Shown: positions 1-10,156, numbered from the stretch's first letter. The stretch: DNA of 64,000 nucleotides from Robiginitomaculum_A sp036478535 (GCA_965224735.1 OZ245059.1:2108001-2172000); one strand, 5' to 3'. The notes: generated by a model not told the origin, from the letters alone. Made by a program: numbers and translations.

Positions 1-1359
1 CCGATCCCAAAAGGCAGGACGAGCAATACCAGTTGCTTCATGTTTGCCAATAATATTGCCATCAGCATCTTCACCATCCATTTCATAAAGCATGAGATCT
101 TGCGTAACAATCACATCACCCTCCATGCCAAGCACTTCGCTGATATGGGTGATGCGGCGCGAACCATCGCGGAGGCGGGCTGCCTGAACGATAACATCAA
201 TAGATCCTGAAATCATCTCGCGAATAGTCTTAGCAGGTAAACTAAACCCGCCCATTGTGATCATACTTTCAAGACGAGAGAGCGCCTCACGGGGTGAGTT
301 GGCATGCAGAGTTCCCATTGATCCGTCATGGCCTGTGTTCATAGCTTGCAATAAGTCAAAAGCTTCAGGCCCCCGCACCTCACCAACGATAATCCGCTCA
401 GGACGCATCCGTAGACAGTTTCGCACCAAATCAGACATGGTGATTTTGCCTTTACCCTCAAGGTTAGGCGGGCGCGTTTCAAGGCGCACCACATGGGGCT
501 GTTGTAACTGAAGCTCCGCAGCATCTTCACACGTAATAATACGCTCATCAGGATGGATATAAGCAGTTAAGCAGTTAAGCAAAGTTGTCTTACCTGAACC
601 TGTACCGCCAGAAATAACCACATTACACTGGCAGGCTCCGACGATTGCTAAAACCTTTGCCCCCGCTGGCGAAATGGATTTGAAATCAACAAGATCGTCT
701 AAAGTAAGTTTGTCTTTTTTAAATTTTCGAATTGTTAGCGTAGGTCCATCAATCGCGAGGGGCGGCGCGATCACATTGACCCGCGAACCGTCAAGCAAGC
801 GCGCATCACAAATTGGCGAACTTTCGTCAACACGGCGACCAACTTGACTCACAATACGTTGGCAAATATTCATTAATTGTTGATTGTCTCGGAACCGGAT
901 ATTGGTTTTTTCCATCTTACCATTGGCTTCAATAAACACGTGCTTAGCGCCATTGACCATAATATCAGCAATATCATCTCGCATAAGAAGAGGCTCAAGC
1001 GGCCCATAACCTAAAATATCATCACAAATTTCTCTGATGAGTTTGTTTTGCTCCGCAATAGAAAGACGAACATTTCTGATGGCGATAATTTCATCAACAA
1101 TCGTGCGAATTTCCTCGCGCGCACTATCAGGATCCATGCCTGCAAGAGCAGAAATGTCAATCGTTTCAAACAAAGCATTAAAAATTGTGGCCTTAGTTTC
1201 ATAATAGGCATCTGTTTGCTCTGCATGGCGCGTGGAACCAGGATTTGGGTTTGACACAGACACTTTTTCTCGCTCAGGGACGTTGTCCTTTTCTACTGGT
1301 GCCTCAACCACAACCTTAGGCTTTGTAACCGCGTTACCACTATCCCGTTTTCCGAACAT
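1..1359 (-). CDS. cpaF: TadA/CpaF pilus assembly ATPase (3' end outside window)
   Basis: Secretion ATPase that powers Flp/TAD pilus assembly at the inner membrane. The N-terminal 50 residues are charged and probably disordered. A GspE-type core follows, with Walker A (GGTGSGKTT) near residue 250 and Walker B plus the family motif (RIIVGEVRGPEA) near 320, then the GTLHAN histidine-box motif. Start chosen at 1359, only 5 bases after the cpaE stop, so the two genes are co-transcribed. The last few residues lie beyond position 1. It is the last visible gene of the cpa cluster; tadB/tadC would be expected next, outside the window. Family call is secure. Confidence 0.95.
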   Translation of the reverse strand, partial: MFGKRDSGNAVTKPKVVVEAPVEKDNVPEREKVSVSNPNPGSTRHAEQTDAYYETKATIFNALFETIDISALAGMDPDSAREEIRTIVDEIIAIRNVRLSIAEQNKLIREICDDILGYGPLEPLLMRDDIADIMVNGAKHVFIEANGKMEKTNIRFRDNQQLMNICQRIVSQVGRRVDESSPICDARLLDGSRVNVIAPPLAIDGPTLTIRKFKKDKLTLDDLVDFKSISPAGAKVLAIVGACQCNVVISGGTGSGKTTLLNCLTAYIHPDERIITCEDAAELQLQQPHVVRLETRPPNLEGKGKITMSDLVRNCLRMRPERIIVGEVRGPEAFDLLQAMNTGHDGSMGTLHANSPREALSRLESMITMGGFSLPAKTIREMISGSIDVIVQAARLRDGSRRITHISEVLGMEGDVIVTQDLMLYEMDGEDADGNIIGKHEATGIARPAFWDR

Positions 1360-1364
1360 CTATT

Positions 1365-3053
1365 TTATTTCCGCTTCTTTAATTTTGCAAACAAAGAGAT
1401 TGATTGATTGTTTCCCCTTATTTTTTTAGAGGACTTATCTTTTGACTGAACGAACTTTCCGAGCCCTTTACCCTTTTTCTTCGTTGTGACCATGGATGGA
1501 AAATCGCCAGTACGCAAACGATGCGCCAAATACATAATACCTTCAAATGCGGCTTGCGCGCCACTAACATCACTGAGCATTTTCCCGTCATTGGATGCTT
1601 TTGTAAATACAGCAGGATCGTAACCGATAACAACAGCAGGTTTGAGACCAACAGCGGCTACAAAATCTTTCTCAGGAATTTCCGCGACTTTCGGAACACC
1701 CATTTTATTGAGAATGAGGAGGGGCTCGACATCATTTGGTCGTGCGGTTTTTAAGTAGTCAACAAGGTTTTTCGTATTTCTTAAATTCGCCAAATCAGGC
1801 GTTGCAGTAATAACAATTTCATCAGAACTTTTTAGAATTTGTGATGACCAATCCGTCCAAATATGCGGTATATCCAAAATGGCAAGAGGGGATAAAGAAC
1901 GCACACCAGCAACTAAAGCTTCATACGCTTCAGGCAGCGTAGTCGGCGTAGTCCCCAAAGTTGCTGCCGCTGGCAATATTGTCAATTTTTCAGAATGCCT
2001 AACCATTATCCTATCAAGGAGCGTTGCATCAAGACGTTCTGGGTCCGATAAAGCTTCTTCTAAGCCCTCCGAGCAGTCATACATGAAGTCCAGAGCCGTA
2101 GTGCCCCAGCTTGAATCTAAGTCAACCAGTGCAGTTTCTTGGCCGATTTTTCCCGCAAGCGCCCATGCAATATTATGGGCAATCGTTGATGAACCAACGC
2201 CGCCCTTTGCGCCAAAGAAAGAAATGATCTTCCCAACAAACGGCTTATCAGGGTCAGCATATAAATCCGACAAAGCCCTAATAAGCGTTAAAGGATGAAA
2301 TGGCGGAACAATATAATCACTAATGCCTTGATCCATAAGTTCTCTATAAAGCTTGATGTCATTAACGGCACCGATCATTACAACTTTTGTGCCGCTATCA
2401 CAAACGGCCGCGAGCCTTGCGAGTTGCGCGAAAAGCTCTGGGCCACGCAAACCAGATTCAAACATAACGAGGCCAGGCGTATTTTCATTATTATAGTGCT
2501 CAATCGCCGCTGGAAGCCCGCCCATATAAACTTTCAAATTTGTACGCGCCATACGCCAGTCATCATTTATTGACTGTACAACACGGGCTGTCTCCGGACG
2601 TTCACAAAAAGAATGGATGGATATTCCTGGAAGTGCTTTTTCTCCACCTTCTTTGGTATCCATAGGCATTGGTGCCTGCAATGGCATTGCTTGTGGCATG
2701 GTTTGCACGGGCATAGTTTGCACAGGCATGGCTGGACTAGGCTGCTGCACCATAGTGGTTGCTCGATTACCGGGCTGGTATGCGGTTGGCGGCATGCTGC
2801 CACCAGGGTTTGGAGCCAAAGGAGATCTTGGCACTGCATTTGGAGTAGACACTTGCGCGGGCGCTGGTATAGACCCGCCTACTGGCGGGGGTGCAAAATA
2901 TGGAGACGGTTGCTGCTGTACCTTATTAGTGACTTGTTGCAGCACAGGGTGAGCAACCGTCCCAGCAGATCTAGGTAGTGCAGGCATAACGCTCGGTGCA
3001 ACGGAAGGATAAGCCGTTGTCGCACTTACTTGATTTTGTTTTGGTTGTGTCAT
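1365..3053 (-). CDS. cpaE: CpaE/TadZ pilus localisation ATPase
   Basis: MinD/ParA-like protein that positions the TAD pilus machine. Residues 1-130 are a low-complexity Pro/Gln/Met-rich tail with repeated PVQTMP units. A receiver-like domain follows (about 150-270), then a deviant P-loop ATPase domain with GAKGGVGSSTIAHN near residue 283, typical of TadZ/CpaE. The C-terminus is Lys-rich. At 562 residues it is longer than many CpaE proteins because of the N-terminal tail. It sits between cpaD and cpaF in the usual order. Confidence 0.93.
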   Translation of the reverse strand: MTQPKQNQVSATTAYPSVAPSVMPALPRSAGTVAHPVLQQVTNKVQQQPSPYFAPPPVGGSIPAPAQVSTPNAVPRSPLAPNPGGSMPPTAYQPGNRATTMVQQPSPAMPVQTMPVQTMPQAMPLQAPMPMDTKEGGEKALPGISIHSFCERPETARVVQSINDDWRMARTNLKVYMGGLPAAIEHYNNENTPGLVMFESGLRGPELFAQLARLAAVCDSGTKVVMIGAVNDIKLYRELMDQGISDYIVPPFHPLTLIRALSDLYADPDKPFVGKIISFFGAKGGVGSSTIAHNIAWALAGKIGQETALVDLDSSWGTTALDFMYDCSEGLEEALSDPERLDATLLDRIMVRHSEKLTILPAAATLGTTPTTLPEAYEALVAGVRSLSPLAILDIPHIWTDWSSQILKSSDEIVITATPDLANLRNTKNLVDYLKTARPNDVEPLLILNKMGVPKVAEIPEKDFVAAVGLKPAVVIGYDPAVFTKASNDGKMLSDVSGAQAAFEGIMYLAHRLRTGDFPSMVTTKKKGKGLGKFVQSKDKSSKKIRGNNQSISLFAKLKKRK

Positions 3054-3096
3054 GTCTTAAATCCAAATTATTCTAATTACTTTTCGCTAAATTTAT

Positions 3097-3780
3097 TTAA
3101 CCGCCACTTCCAACATTAACGCTTTGCTGTGGAAGCACCGCAGCGCCTGTCGCCTCGCCAGCTTTATATTTGTCCATAATGACAACACGCCTATCTGCTG
3201 GCCTGCTTCCTTGCTCATAGGGCGCTAACAACTGCCGTGGATTATCTATCATCGCTGCAAGGTTAGCCGTTTGCGAACAGCCATATCCGCCATAAGGTTG
3301 ATTAGTTGATGTATTTGTCAGGTCAGCTCCCGCCTGACAATCAATCGGCTGCGTCGTAAGTCGCCGATAAGAAACTACGATCGGTGCAGCAATACCAGGA
3401 CGGGACATATATTGACCACTTTGCAGTGCTGATGCTGGAATACCCATGCTTTTCATGCGCGCGCCTATTGCAGACTTAGCCTGCGCAATGCCTGCAGAAT
3501 TAGCAGTATTTCTAGGAATATTTACATAGAGCGGCCCTTGCCCAGCACGGCTGTATTGATAAATAAAATTGCTCACTGCATCTTGGTCGCGAGCAGATAA
3601 ATTCAAACCATTTGCCTCAGTGAAAAGCTCTAACCTTTCTACTGTTTCCGCAACCGTAATTTTGTTACGCAAGCTCGTCGGAGAAAAAGATGGTTGAGAC
3701 ATTGTACACCCGCTCAAGAAAAACCCAGCGCTCACTACAAGTCCAGTAAGCCCCATCAGGCGTTTTACTTTTAATTGCAT
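3097..3780 (-). CDS. cpaD: CpaD pilus lipoprotein
   Basis: Outer-membrane or periplasmic pilus biogenesis lipoprotein of the TAD system (CpaD family). The signal peptide ends in a lipobox (FFLSGC) with the lipid-modified Cys at residue 25. The protein is otherwise polar, with the family core around 40-180 and two further Cys. Start chosen at 3780 because GGGAG lies about 7 bases upstream; an upstream in-frame Met at 3810 would lie inside cpaC and lacks this site. Spacing to cpaC is 10 bases. Confidence 0.88.
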   Translation of the reverse strand: MQLKVKRLMGLTGLVVSAGFFLSGCTMSQPSFSPTSLRNKITVAETVERLELFTEANGLNLSARDQDAVSNFIYQYSRAGQGPLYVNIPRNTANSAGIAQAKSAIGARMKSMGIPASALQSGQYMSRPGIAAPIVVSYRRLTTQPIDCQAGADLTNTSTNQPYGGYGCSQTANLAAMIDNPRQLLAPYEQGSRPADRRVVIMDKYKAGEATGAAVLPQQSVNVGSGG

Positions 3781-3790
3781 CCCAATCTCC

Positions 3791-5245
3791 CTAATCAACC
3801 ACATGACCAAATGGCCCGTTTAATTTATACGTAGAATTTTTTGGATTTTTATTTTTCCCATAGACTTTGTTAAGACGCCCAAGCAAAGCCCTATCTCTGT
3901 CATTAGCTGAAATATAACCATCAAGCGGTGTTTGTAATTTGTCAGGGTGCGTCGCATTAACCAAATAAGGCGTCACAATAATAACAAGCTCCGTTTCTGT
4001 TGTTTTATCATCTCTTGATCTAAACAGCCCGCCAATACCTGGAATATCTTTAAGTCCTGGCGTCCCATTACTGGATTGACGGCTTTCTTCACTAATAAGG
4101 CCCGCAATTACCATGGAACTCCCTGCAGCCATTTCGACAGTAGTATTAGCCCTACTAACACTAAGACCAAGAATATTACCGCCTGGTGAACTAATAGCAC
4201 CTTTAGTGCTTGGCTTAGAAACTTCCGTAGAAACATTCAAGGATATACGGCCTTCACTGAGTACAACAGGCGTAAACCCAAGAGAAATACCATAGGGTTT
4301 AAATTCAAACTGGTTACTTACATTCCCATTTTTATCAAGTTGAGCATTTGTCAATAATGGGAATTCACCACCAGATAAGAAAGTAGCCGTTGCTCCAGAA
4401 ACCGCTACCAATACTGGCTCTGCAAGAATACGAACAAGCCCGACACTTTCAAGTGCGGTCAGTTTTGCCGTCAGTGATTTTAATGCCCCGCCAGCAACAT
4501 TTGTCCACTTAAGCGTACTCGATAACCCACTTACTGCACTCACGCCTGGTTTTGATAGAATGCCAAGATTAGCATCGCCGATTTGCCCACGAGTATTGAA
4601 ATTAATGCCCATTTGCTTGGTAACGGAGCGCTGCATTTCTACGATCCGAACCTTAAGCTGAACCTGATCATTTCCCTCAACACTCATAAGGTTGGTAACC
4701 GTACCAGCAGAACCACCAGCGCTTTCTCCAAACCACAATTTCGCCAATTCAACAACCCGTTTTGCTGTACTTGCATCTGGAACACTGCCCGATAGCAATA
4801 TATTGTTATTATAAGCTTCCACATTAACATTACTATTAGGTGCATGCCTAAAAATTAAATCCTTAAGACCTGTAATGTCACGCTCAACGCGAATTTCCAA
4901 GCTAAGGATTTCTTGGCCATTGTGCCCATAGAAAAATACATTCGTTTGCCCTGGCGTCTTACCAACAAGCAAAACCCGTTCTGCCGTATGCACAATTGCA
5001 TCAACAATATCGGGGTTTGAAACGATTACATCTTTCATACCACCAGGCAGATCCACTGTTGTCGACTTATTGTATGGAATTACAATAGAGCGCGACATGG
5101 TGCTTTGTCCTGGGCTCAAAATACTGGCAGTTTGAATATCAGCATATGAGCGCGGACCAGCGCTCGCGTTCATTGCGAAAGTGCTGCCAAGACCTAGTGC
5201 AAGACTGGCCATAAAAGTGTATGTTAATGCATGTTTTACCAACAT
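3791..5245 (-). CDS. cpaC: CpaC/RcpA secretin
   Basis: Outer-membrane secretin channel for the TAD pilus, 484 residues. There is a signal peptide over the first 30 residues. The pilus-type N-terminal domain follows (YNKSTTVDLPGGMKDVIVSNP), then a BON-like region (about 125-200). The conserved secretin core (about 240-430) includes 'LAEPVLVAVSGATATFLSGGE' split over the beta-barrel lip, and TELVIIVTPYLV. Co-transcribed with cpaB upstream and cpaD downstream. Confidence 0.94.
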   Translation of the reverse strand: MLVKHALTYTFMASLALGLGSTFAMNASAGPRSYADIQTASILSPGQSTMSRSIVIPYNKSTTVDLPGGMKDVIVSNPDIVDAIVHTAERVLLVGKTPGQTNVFFYGHNGQEILSLEIRVERDITGLKDLIFRHAPNSNVNVEAYNNNILLSGSVPDASTAKRVVELAKLWFGESAGGSAGTVTNLMSVEGNDQVQLKVRIVEMQRSVTKQMGINFNTRGQIGDANLGILSKPGVSAVSGLSSTLKWTNVAGGALKSLTAKLTALESVGLVRILAEPVLVAVSGATATFLSGGEFPLLTNAQLDKNGNVSNQFEFKPYGISLGFTPVVLSEGRISLNVSTEVSKPSTKGAISSPGGNILGLSVSRANTTVEMAAGSSMVIAGLISEESRQSSNGTPGLKDIPGIGGLFRSRDDKTTETELVIIVTPYLVNATHPDKLQTPLDGYISANDRDRALLGRLNKVYGKNKNPKNSTYKLNGPFGHVVD

Positions 5246-5274
5246 TTTGTTTTCCTACTTATTAACGGTCTTAC

Positions 5275-6129
5275 CTATTGCCCTTGAATTGCAACGCGTT
5301 GTGGTTGGCCATCTCTATAAAGTGTTATTGATGATACAGTTTCCGTCTCTTTACGCTTAAAAGTTGCCGCGCTTGGTACAAAACCAACCTTGCGGTTATC
5401 AAGACCACGCAGTGATAAAGAAATTTCGCCTAATGATTGGGCTTCTACAAGCGCCGTAGCGTCTGCTTGTGATAATTCTAAAAGTACGGTTGAACCAACA
5501 ATTGCGGCTCCATTTTCTTCGGCATCATTAAATGCCTGGTTAATCGCCAAAACTTTAACATTCTCAAAAATAGTCGAAGAGGCATAGGACGTTGCATTAG
5601 AAGATCCATTGTTTTTCTGCTGCAATAGGCTTAACTTTAACTTGACGGTTAAAACAATATCTACGCGATCGCCAGGTAGTATAAAACCACTCGCGGCTGA
5701 ATCCTCGGTGATATGGGTTGCCACGGCACGCATGCCTGGCCCTAAGAGTGCGGCCATTTGCCCACGGTCACCAGGCTGTACTACTTTTTTTATCATGATC
5801 GGCTCACCAGAATAAAGCGCACTGCGCGCAACAGCGCCAGTCAGTTCTTCTATAATTTGTGGATGCGTCTCAATATCCAGTAAATTAGCATCAAGGGCTT
5901 CGCTGGGCCATTTTTTCCAAATCATGTGTTCGGATGTAAGGCGTGTCCCCATTGGAATATCAATGCCAGCAACCAGTACATCCACATAAGAAACCTTATC
6001 AACAGTTTTAATTATAGGTGCTGCCGCAGTTTTTGTAGGCACAGTTTTGCCCATTTTTTGTAGTTGTAGAAAAGCAACGACTGCAAGCAGTCCAAGGCTA
6101 CCTAGTAATATTGTTTTTTTGGTGTCCAT
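5275..6129 (-). CDS. cpaB: CpaB/RcpC pilus assembly protein
   Basis: Periplasmic, membrane-anchored TAD protein of 284 residues. One N-terminal membrane segment (ILLGSLGLLAVVAFLQL), then a SAF domain (about 48-115, GIDIPMGTRLTSEHMIWKKW) and the RcpC C-terminal region with PGDRVDIVLTV. It probably works with the secretin CpaC in the periplasm. It lies 30 bases before cpaC and about 100 bases after cpaA, consistent with a single transcript. Confidence 0.92.
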   Translation of the reverse strand: MDTKKTILLGSLGLLAVVAFLQLQKMGKTVPTKTAAAPIIKTVDKVSYVDVLVAGIDIPMGTRLTSEHMIWKKWPSEALDANLLDIETHPQIIEELTGAVARSALYSGEPIMIKKVVQPGDRGQMAALLGPGMRAVATHITEDSAASGFILPGDRVDIVLTVKLKLSLLQQKNNGSSNATSYASSTIFENVKVLAINQAFNDAEENGAAIVGSTVLLELSQADATALVEAQSLGEISLSLRGLDNRKVGFVPSAATFKRKETETVSSITLYRDGQPQRVAIQGQ

Positions 6130-6231
6130 ATCGCCTCACAAGTCTTCAAACATGCCCCCAATAGAGCCTCGTGTTATAGTTAACGCCCCATTTGATAAAG
6201 CATCGTTAATAAGTATATTTTTTTTTAAAAA

Positions 6232-6741
6232 TTACGTTAAATTGATCACATACTGGAAAATGTCACTACTAGGCAGGGTCATAAGCGCGCCAAACGCCAA
6301 TGCGAGGCCATATGGCATTTTCTTTTCATCCTTCAAAAGACGATAAACCCAAGGTGTTGTTAACACTTTTACCGGAATGAATTTTTTGCCAATCAATAGA
6401 AAGATTGCGAGCACACCGCCAGCAAGCGCTGTATAAATTAAATACATCCATAGATCTGGCATAACCCACCATAGCGATGTTGCCGCTAATAATTTTGCAT
6501 CACCGCCGCCAAAACCACCCATTGCAAATCCAAAAACCCCGATGAAGAAAATGACAACGCCGATAAGCACATGCTCTCCAAAAATTGCCCATCCCTGCCA
6601 TACGAGCGGCGTTATCAACAAAAATCCAGCAACCAGAACTAAACTGATCCAGTTTGGAATTTTCATACTACTAACATCACTCCAGCTCGCTGCAAATTGG
6701 CACCCAGCAAAAACAACTAAAATCAACAAGGAAGCTATCAT
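6232..6741 (-). CDS. cpaA: Prepilin peptidase CpaA (A24 family)
   Basis: Short, membrane-embedded aspartic peptidase that processes Flp prepilins. At 169 residues it has only the protease part, without the methylase domain of long type IV prepilin peptidases. Both catalytic aspartates are visible: one in DVSSMKIPNW near residue 22 and one in the GGFGGGDAKLL motif near residue 86. Five or six hydrophobic segments cover the rest. No Flp pilin gene lies next to it, so the substrate is encoded elsewhere. Confidence 0.9.
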   Translation of the reverse strand: MIASLLILVVFAGCQFAASWSDVSSMKIPNWISLVLVAGFLLITPLVWQGWAIFGEHVLIGVVIFFIGVFGFAMGGFGGGDAKLLAATSLWWVMPDLWMYLIYTALAGGVLAIFLLIGKKFIPVKVLTTPWVYRLLKDEKKMPYGLALAFGALMTLPSSDIFQYVINLT

Positions 6742-6895
6742 AATATGTCTCTTTAATATTCTTGATGTATTTGCGGATTATGTAGGTTTCGCACAATTAC
6801 TGTTCGTTCTTCCTTATACGAACAGAGTTAACACCTATTTAAAGTGCATAGATTTCTTGAGGCTATCAACAAAAATTTGGCCGACATATCAGAGA

Positions 6896-7450
6896 TTAAG
6901 GACGCCAATCACGGGCGGGAGTGCCCGGAACATGAGGAGCAGGATTAGAGCCAGCCATATATCCTGAACTTGATGCTGAAGCACCCGAAACAGGGTTTGC
7001 TGTAGCGTTGAATATTTTTGGTGCTTGACCTTGATAAAGACCTTTGAATTTCGAACTATCACTTAGACTAGGCGCGGGCTGACAATCTGGTAGACAACTA
7101 TAATGCTCACTACCTTTGCCAATTTTGATCACTCTGACATCAGTGTTAGCCATGTCTTGTCCGACTTTTATATTAGCATTCATCATCATGCGCCCTTCAG
7201 TGTCCAAAATGATGAGATTAGTTTCTCCATACCCCCTACCCATAATGAAAAATGTATCTTGTGAATGCACGGAAATATCTGCAATCTTTGGATTACCAAT
7301 AATAACAGCTCCAACAGCATAAGGTACGTGCAAAACTTCCGTTTTGTTTAAATTAAGTCTGTACTCTTCTGCGCTAGCATTGCTCACAAGCAGTGTGCCA
7401 AGCGGCGTTACAGCCAATAACATTGCGAGCTTAATTACACGATTATACAT
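6896..7450 (-). CDS. Pilus assembly N-terminal-domain protein (secretin-N-like)
   Basis: Secreted 184-residue protein with a signal peptide (about 1-27) and a single domain like the N-terminal pilus domain of CpaC: the LNLNKTEVLHVPYAVGAVII stretch and a GYGETNLIILD motif match the pattern in CpaC. The last 75 residues are Pro/Ser/Ala-rich and probably unstructured. It lies 155 bases upstream of cpaA and starts the visible pilus gene run. Such small paralogues are common in TAD loci; a role at the secretin is inference. Confidence 0.78.
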   Translation of the reverse strand: MYNRVIKLAMLLAVTPLGTLLVSNASAEEYRLNLNKTEVLHVPYAVGAVIIGNPKIADISVHSQDTFFIMGRGYGETNLIILDTEGRMMMNANIKVGQDMANTDVRVIKIGKGSEHYSCLPDCQPAPSLSDSSKFKGLYQGQAPKIFNATANPVSGASASSSGYMAGSNPAPHVPGTPARDWRP

Positions 7451-7578
7451 AATTCATTCCTCTTCTTTATCTGCTTTTAGAGAAATGTGGTGAACGAAGG
7501 GTTTACAAACCCGATTTTTTTGGGTGTTACTGAAATACCGTGTTATGCTGCGGCCTCTATTCGTAGTTTTTATAGGAC

Positions 7579-8700
7579 TTACCCATAGGATTGGCCAAAA
7601 GGACTGGCCAAAGAACCTCCTTTTTGCGGCTTTGCTACGCCTGTTGTCGTTGGAAAAGATAAAGGTAAGCTCCTAAAGCTTCGCACAGCCAGATAGGCAA
7701 AAGCTTGGCTTTCAAGGTCATCACCTTTCCAGCCAACATCTTCAGCCGTTCGTACTTCTATGCCTGTATGCACTCTAAGGAGCCAAAGCAGGACTTCATT
7801 ATGACGCCCGCCGCCACCGACAATGACTTTTTCCAAAGGAATGTCGTACTGCCCTAACGTTCGTTTAATAGCAAGCACAGTGAAACTAGCAAGGCTCATA
7901 GCGCCATCTTGCGGAGAAAATTCTCGCAAATCCTCAAGCACATCAAAATCCCATCTATCGGCAGATTTTGGCACTGGTTTTGTGAAAAAACCGCGCTCTA
8001 ACCACTTATCTATAAGCACAAAGTCAGCCTTGCCTTGCATGGCCAACCTGCCGCCATCATCATACTCTCCAATACCGCATTTTTGTACCCAGGTATCGAG
8101 TGGCCCATTGCCTGGCCCGCAATCACTTGCGAGCAACTCACCTTGCTTTGTTAAAATAGTAATATTTGATACGCCGCCGATATTGAGAATTGCGGCAGGC
8201 AGTTTTGCGCCCCCCCCCATAAGCAAGGCCTTATGATAAATCGGGGCAAACGGCGCCCCCTGCCCGCCAGCATTTACATCGGCACTGCGAAAATCATAAA
8301 CCACGTCTATGCCAAAGTAATCCGCTAAAACTTGCCCATTGCCTAACTGCAAAGTGTTGCCCTTGATTTCCCCGTTTGGCGCTTTGTGTAAAACCGTTTG
8401 GCCATGATAGCCAATCAGATCAATATCTCGCACGCCTAATTTTTCAATGGCGTCTATATGGGCATTATCAACAATAGCTTCGGCCTGTTTGAGACTATTG
8501 GGTTTCGCCCCCCGACACCCCCACTTCAAAGCATCTTGCGTGGCTGCGCCAAGAATTTTCTTCTCTTGTTTATTGTACGGCCGAAAGCAGGTCTTACCAA
8601 AAGTATGAATATATCTACCATCCGTTTCCAAAACTGCCGCGTCGACACCATCTAATGACGTGCCGCTCATTAGGCCGATTGCTTTGTAGATTTTGCTCAT
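7579..8700 (-). CDS. anmK: Anhydro-N-acetylmuramic acid kinase
   Basis: Cytoplasmic cell-wall recycling enzyme that phosphorylates and opens 1,6-anhydro-MurNAc to MurNAc-6-phosphate. 373 residues, normal length. The N-terminal nucleotide-binding motif GLMSGTSLDGVDAA is complete, and the ASKHA-fold elements (DCGPGNGPLD, VGGGGRHNEVLL) are present. It is divergent from tyrS with a 68-base promoter gap. It pairs functionally with nagZ at 61340, which releases anhydro-muropeptides. Confidence 0.95.
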   Translation of the reverse strand: MSKIYKAIGLMSGTSLDGVDAAVLETDGRYIHTFGKTCFRPYNKQEKKILGAATQDALKWGCRGAKPNSLKQAEAIVDNAHIDAIEKLGVRDIDLIGYHGQTVLHKAPNGEIKGNTLQLGNGQVLADYFGIDVVYDFRSADVNAGGQGAPFAPIYHKALLMGGGAKLPAAILNIGGVSNITILTKQGELLASDCGPGNGPLDTWVQKCGIGEYDDGGRLAMQGKADFVLIDKWLERGFFTKPVPKSADRWDFDVLEDLREFSPQDGAMSLASFTVLAIKRTLGQYDIPLEKVIVGGGGRHNEVLLWLLRVHTGIEVRTAEDVGWKGDDLESQAFAYLAVRSFRSLPLSFPTTTGVAKPQKGGSLASPFGQSYG

Positions 8701-8768
8701 ATCTGTTCTTGCTCAACTCAGCACATTCCCTATAAAGAACGCAATAGAGAACACACTAGAGTAAAACT

Positions 8769-10037
8769 ATGGCACATTACAAATCCGAATTAATGAAAAC
8801 CTTGGTTGGACGTGGTTTTTTATATCAATGCACTGACGAATCGGCTTTGGACGCAAAAGCGGCAAACCAAAATGTTGTTGGTTATATAGGATTCGATTGC
8901 ACAGCACCGAGCCTGCATGTAGGTTCGCTCGTCCAAATTATGATGCTACGTATTTTGCAAAAATCAGGTAACCGTCCGATTGTCCTTTTGGGCGGCGGCA
9001 CCACCAAAATAGGCGATCCGTCTGACAAAGACAAATCTCGCCCTATCCTAACATCTGAAAAAATTGAAGAAAATAAAAATGGCATAAAACAAGTTTTCGC
9101 TAAATTTTTAGATTTTGATGGCCCCAATGCTGCGATTATGGTCGACAATGCCGACTGGCTCGACAAACTTGGTTATATTGAGTTTTTGCGCGATATCGGC
9201 AAGTTGTTCACAGTCAACAAAATGATAGCCCTTGAGAGCGTAAAACGCCGCCTTGATAACAAACAGCCTATGACGTTTTTAGAGTTCAATTACACACTCT
9301 TACAGTCCTACGACTATCTTGAGCTTAACCGCAGGCACGGCTGTAATCTGCAGCTTGGCGGGTCGGATCAATGGGGCAATATTGTTGGCGGGGCTGACCT
9401 AACGCGCCGGCTTGGGCGGGCCGAAGTTTATGGGTTCACAACACCGCTCATCACAACAGCATCTGGCGGCAAGATGGGCAAAACCGCAGAAGGGGCGCGC
9501 TGGCTTAATGCAGATGATAGTTTTGGCAAAGATTTCACCCTAAGTCCTTATGATTACTGGCAATTTTGGCGAAATACGGAAGATGCCGATGTAGGCCGTT
9601 TCCTTAAATTATTCACAGACTTACCGCTAAATGAAGTCTCTAAACTAGAAGCCCTTAAAGGGGCAAATATCAACCAAGCAAAAATCAAACTTGCCAATGA
9701 AGCGACAACATTATTGCACGGGGTGAGTGCTGCTAAGTTAGCGGAAACAACAGCGCAAAAAACATTTATTGGCGGCGGGGCTGCCGAAGGACTGCCGACT
9801 TTTGAAACACCAAAAGAAAACCTTTCTGAGTTAACAGTGCAAAACGCAGGTGTTCTCACAGGATTGTGCGCTTCCAAAGGCGAAGCAAAACGCCATATCA
9901 AAGTAGGAGCCTTAAAGATAAATGATGAAAAAATCACAGAAATTTTTGCAAAACTATCACTGGATGATGTCAATCCAGATGGCGTGATTAAAGTTTCTAT
10001 TGGCAAGAAAAAACACGCACTTATCAAACCCGTCTAG
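8769..10037 (+). CDS. tyrS: Tyrosyl-tRNA synthetase
   Basis: Class I aminoacyl-tRNA synthetase charging tRNA-Tyr. 422 residues. The HIGH-like motif is PSLHVGSL near residue 47 and the KMSKS loop is GGKMGKT near 234, with the tyrosine-binding LQSYDYLELN segment and GGSDQWGNI between them. A C-terminal S4-like RNA-binding domain (LCASKGEAKRHIKVGALKIN) is intact. The divergent arrangement with anmK is common in alphaproteobacteria. Confidence 0.97.
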   Translation: MAHYKSELMKTLVGRGFLYQCTDESALDAKAANQNVVGYIGFDCTAPSLHVGSLVQIMMLRILQKSGNRPIVLLGGGTTKIGDPSDKDKSRPILTSEKIEENKNGIKQVFAKFLDFDGPNAAIMVDNADWLDKLGYIEFLRDIGKLFTVNKMIALESVKRRLDNKQPMTFLEFNYTLLQSYDYLELNRRHGCNLQLGGSDQWGNIVGGADLTRRLGRAEVYGFTTPLITTASGGKMGKTAEGARWLNADDSFGKDFTLSPYDYWQFWRNTEDADVGRFLKLFTDLPLNEVSKLEALKGANINQAKIKLANEATTLLHGVSAAKLAETTAQKTFIGGGAAEGLPTFETPKENLSELTVQNAGVLTGLCASKGEAKRHIKVGALKINDEKITEIFAKLSLDDVNPDGVIKVSIGKKKHALIKPV

Positions 10038-10156
10038 TTGTACAGTCTTTGTGTTAGATAGTATTAAGTTATCTTCTCAAGATGTGGGATTCTTATTGTG
10101 GATTTTAATTGCCAGCGGCTTCATTTCTCGGCACAGTCTTTAAAAAGGGGAAAAAC

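Noticed and set aside
2613..2978. Plus-strand ORFs opposite the Pro-rich part of cpaE
   Set aside because: Shadow of the Pro/Gln/Met repeat coding on the minus strand; Trp/His-rich and without ribosome-binding site.
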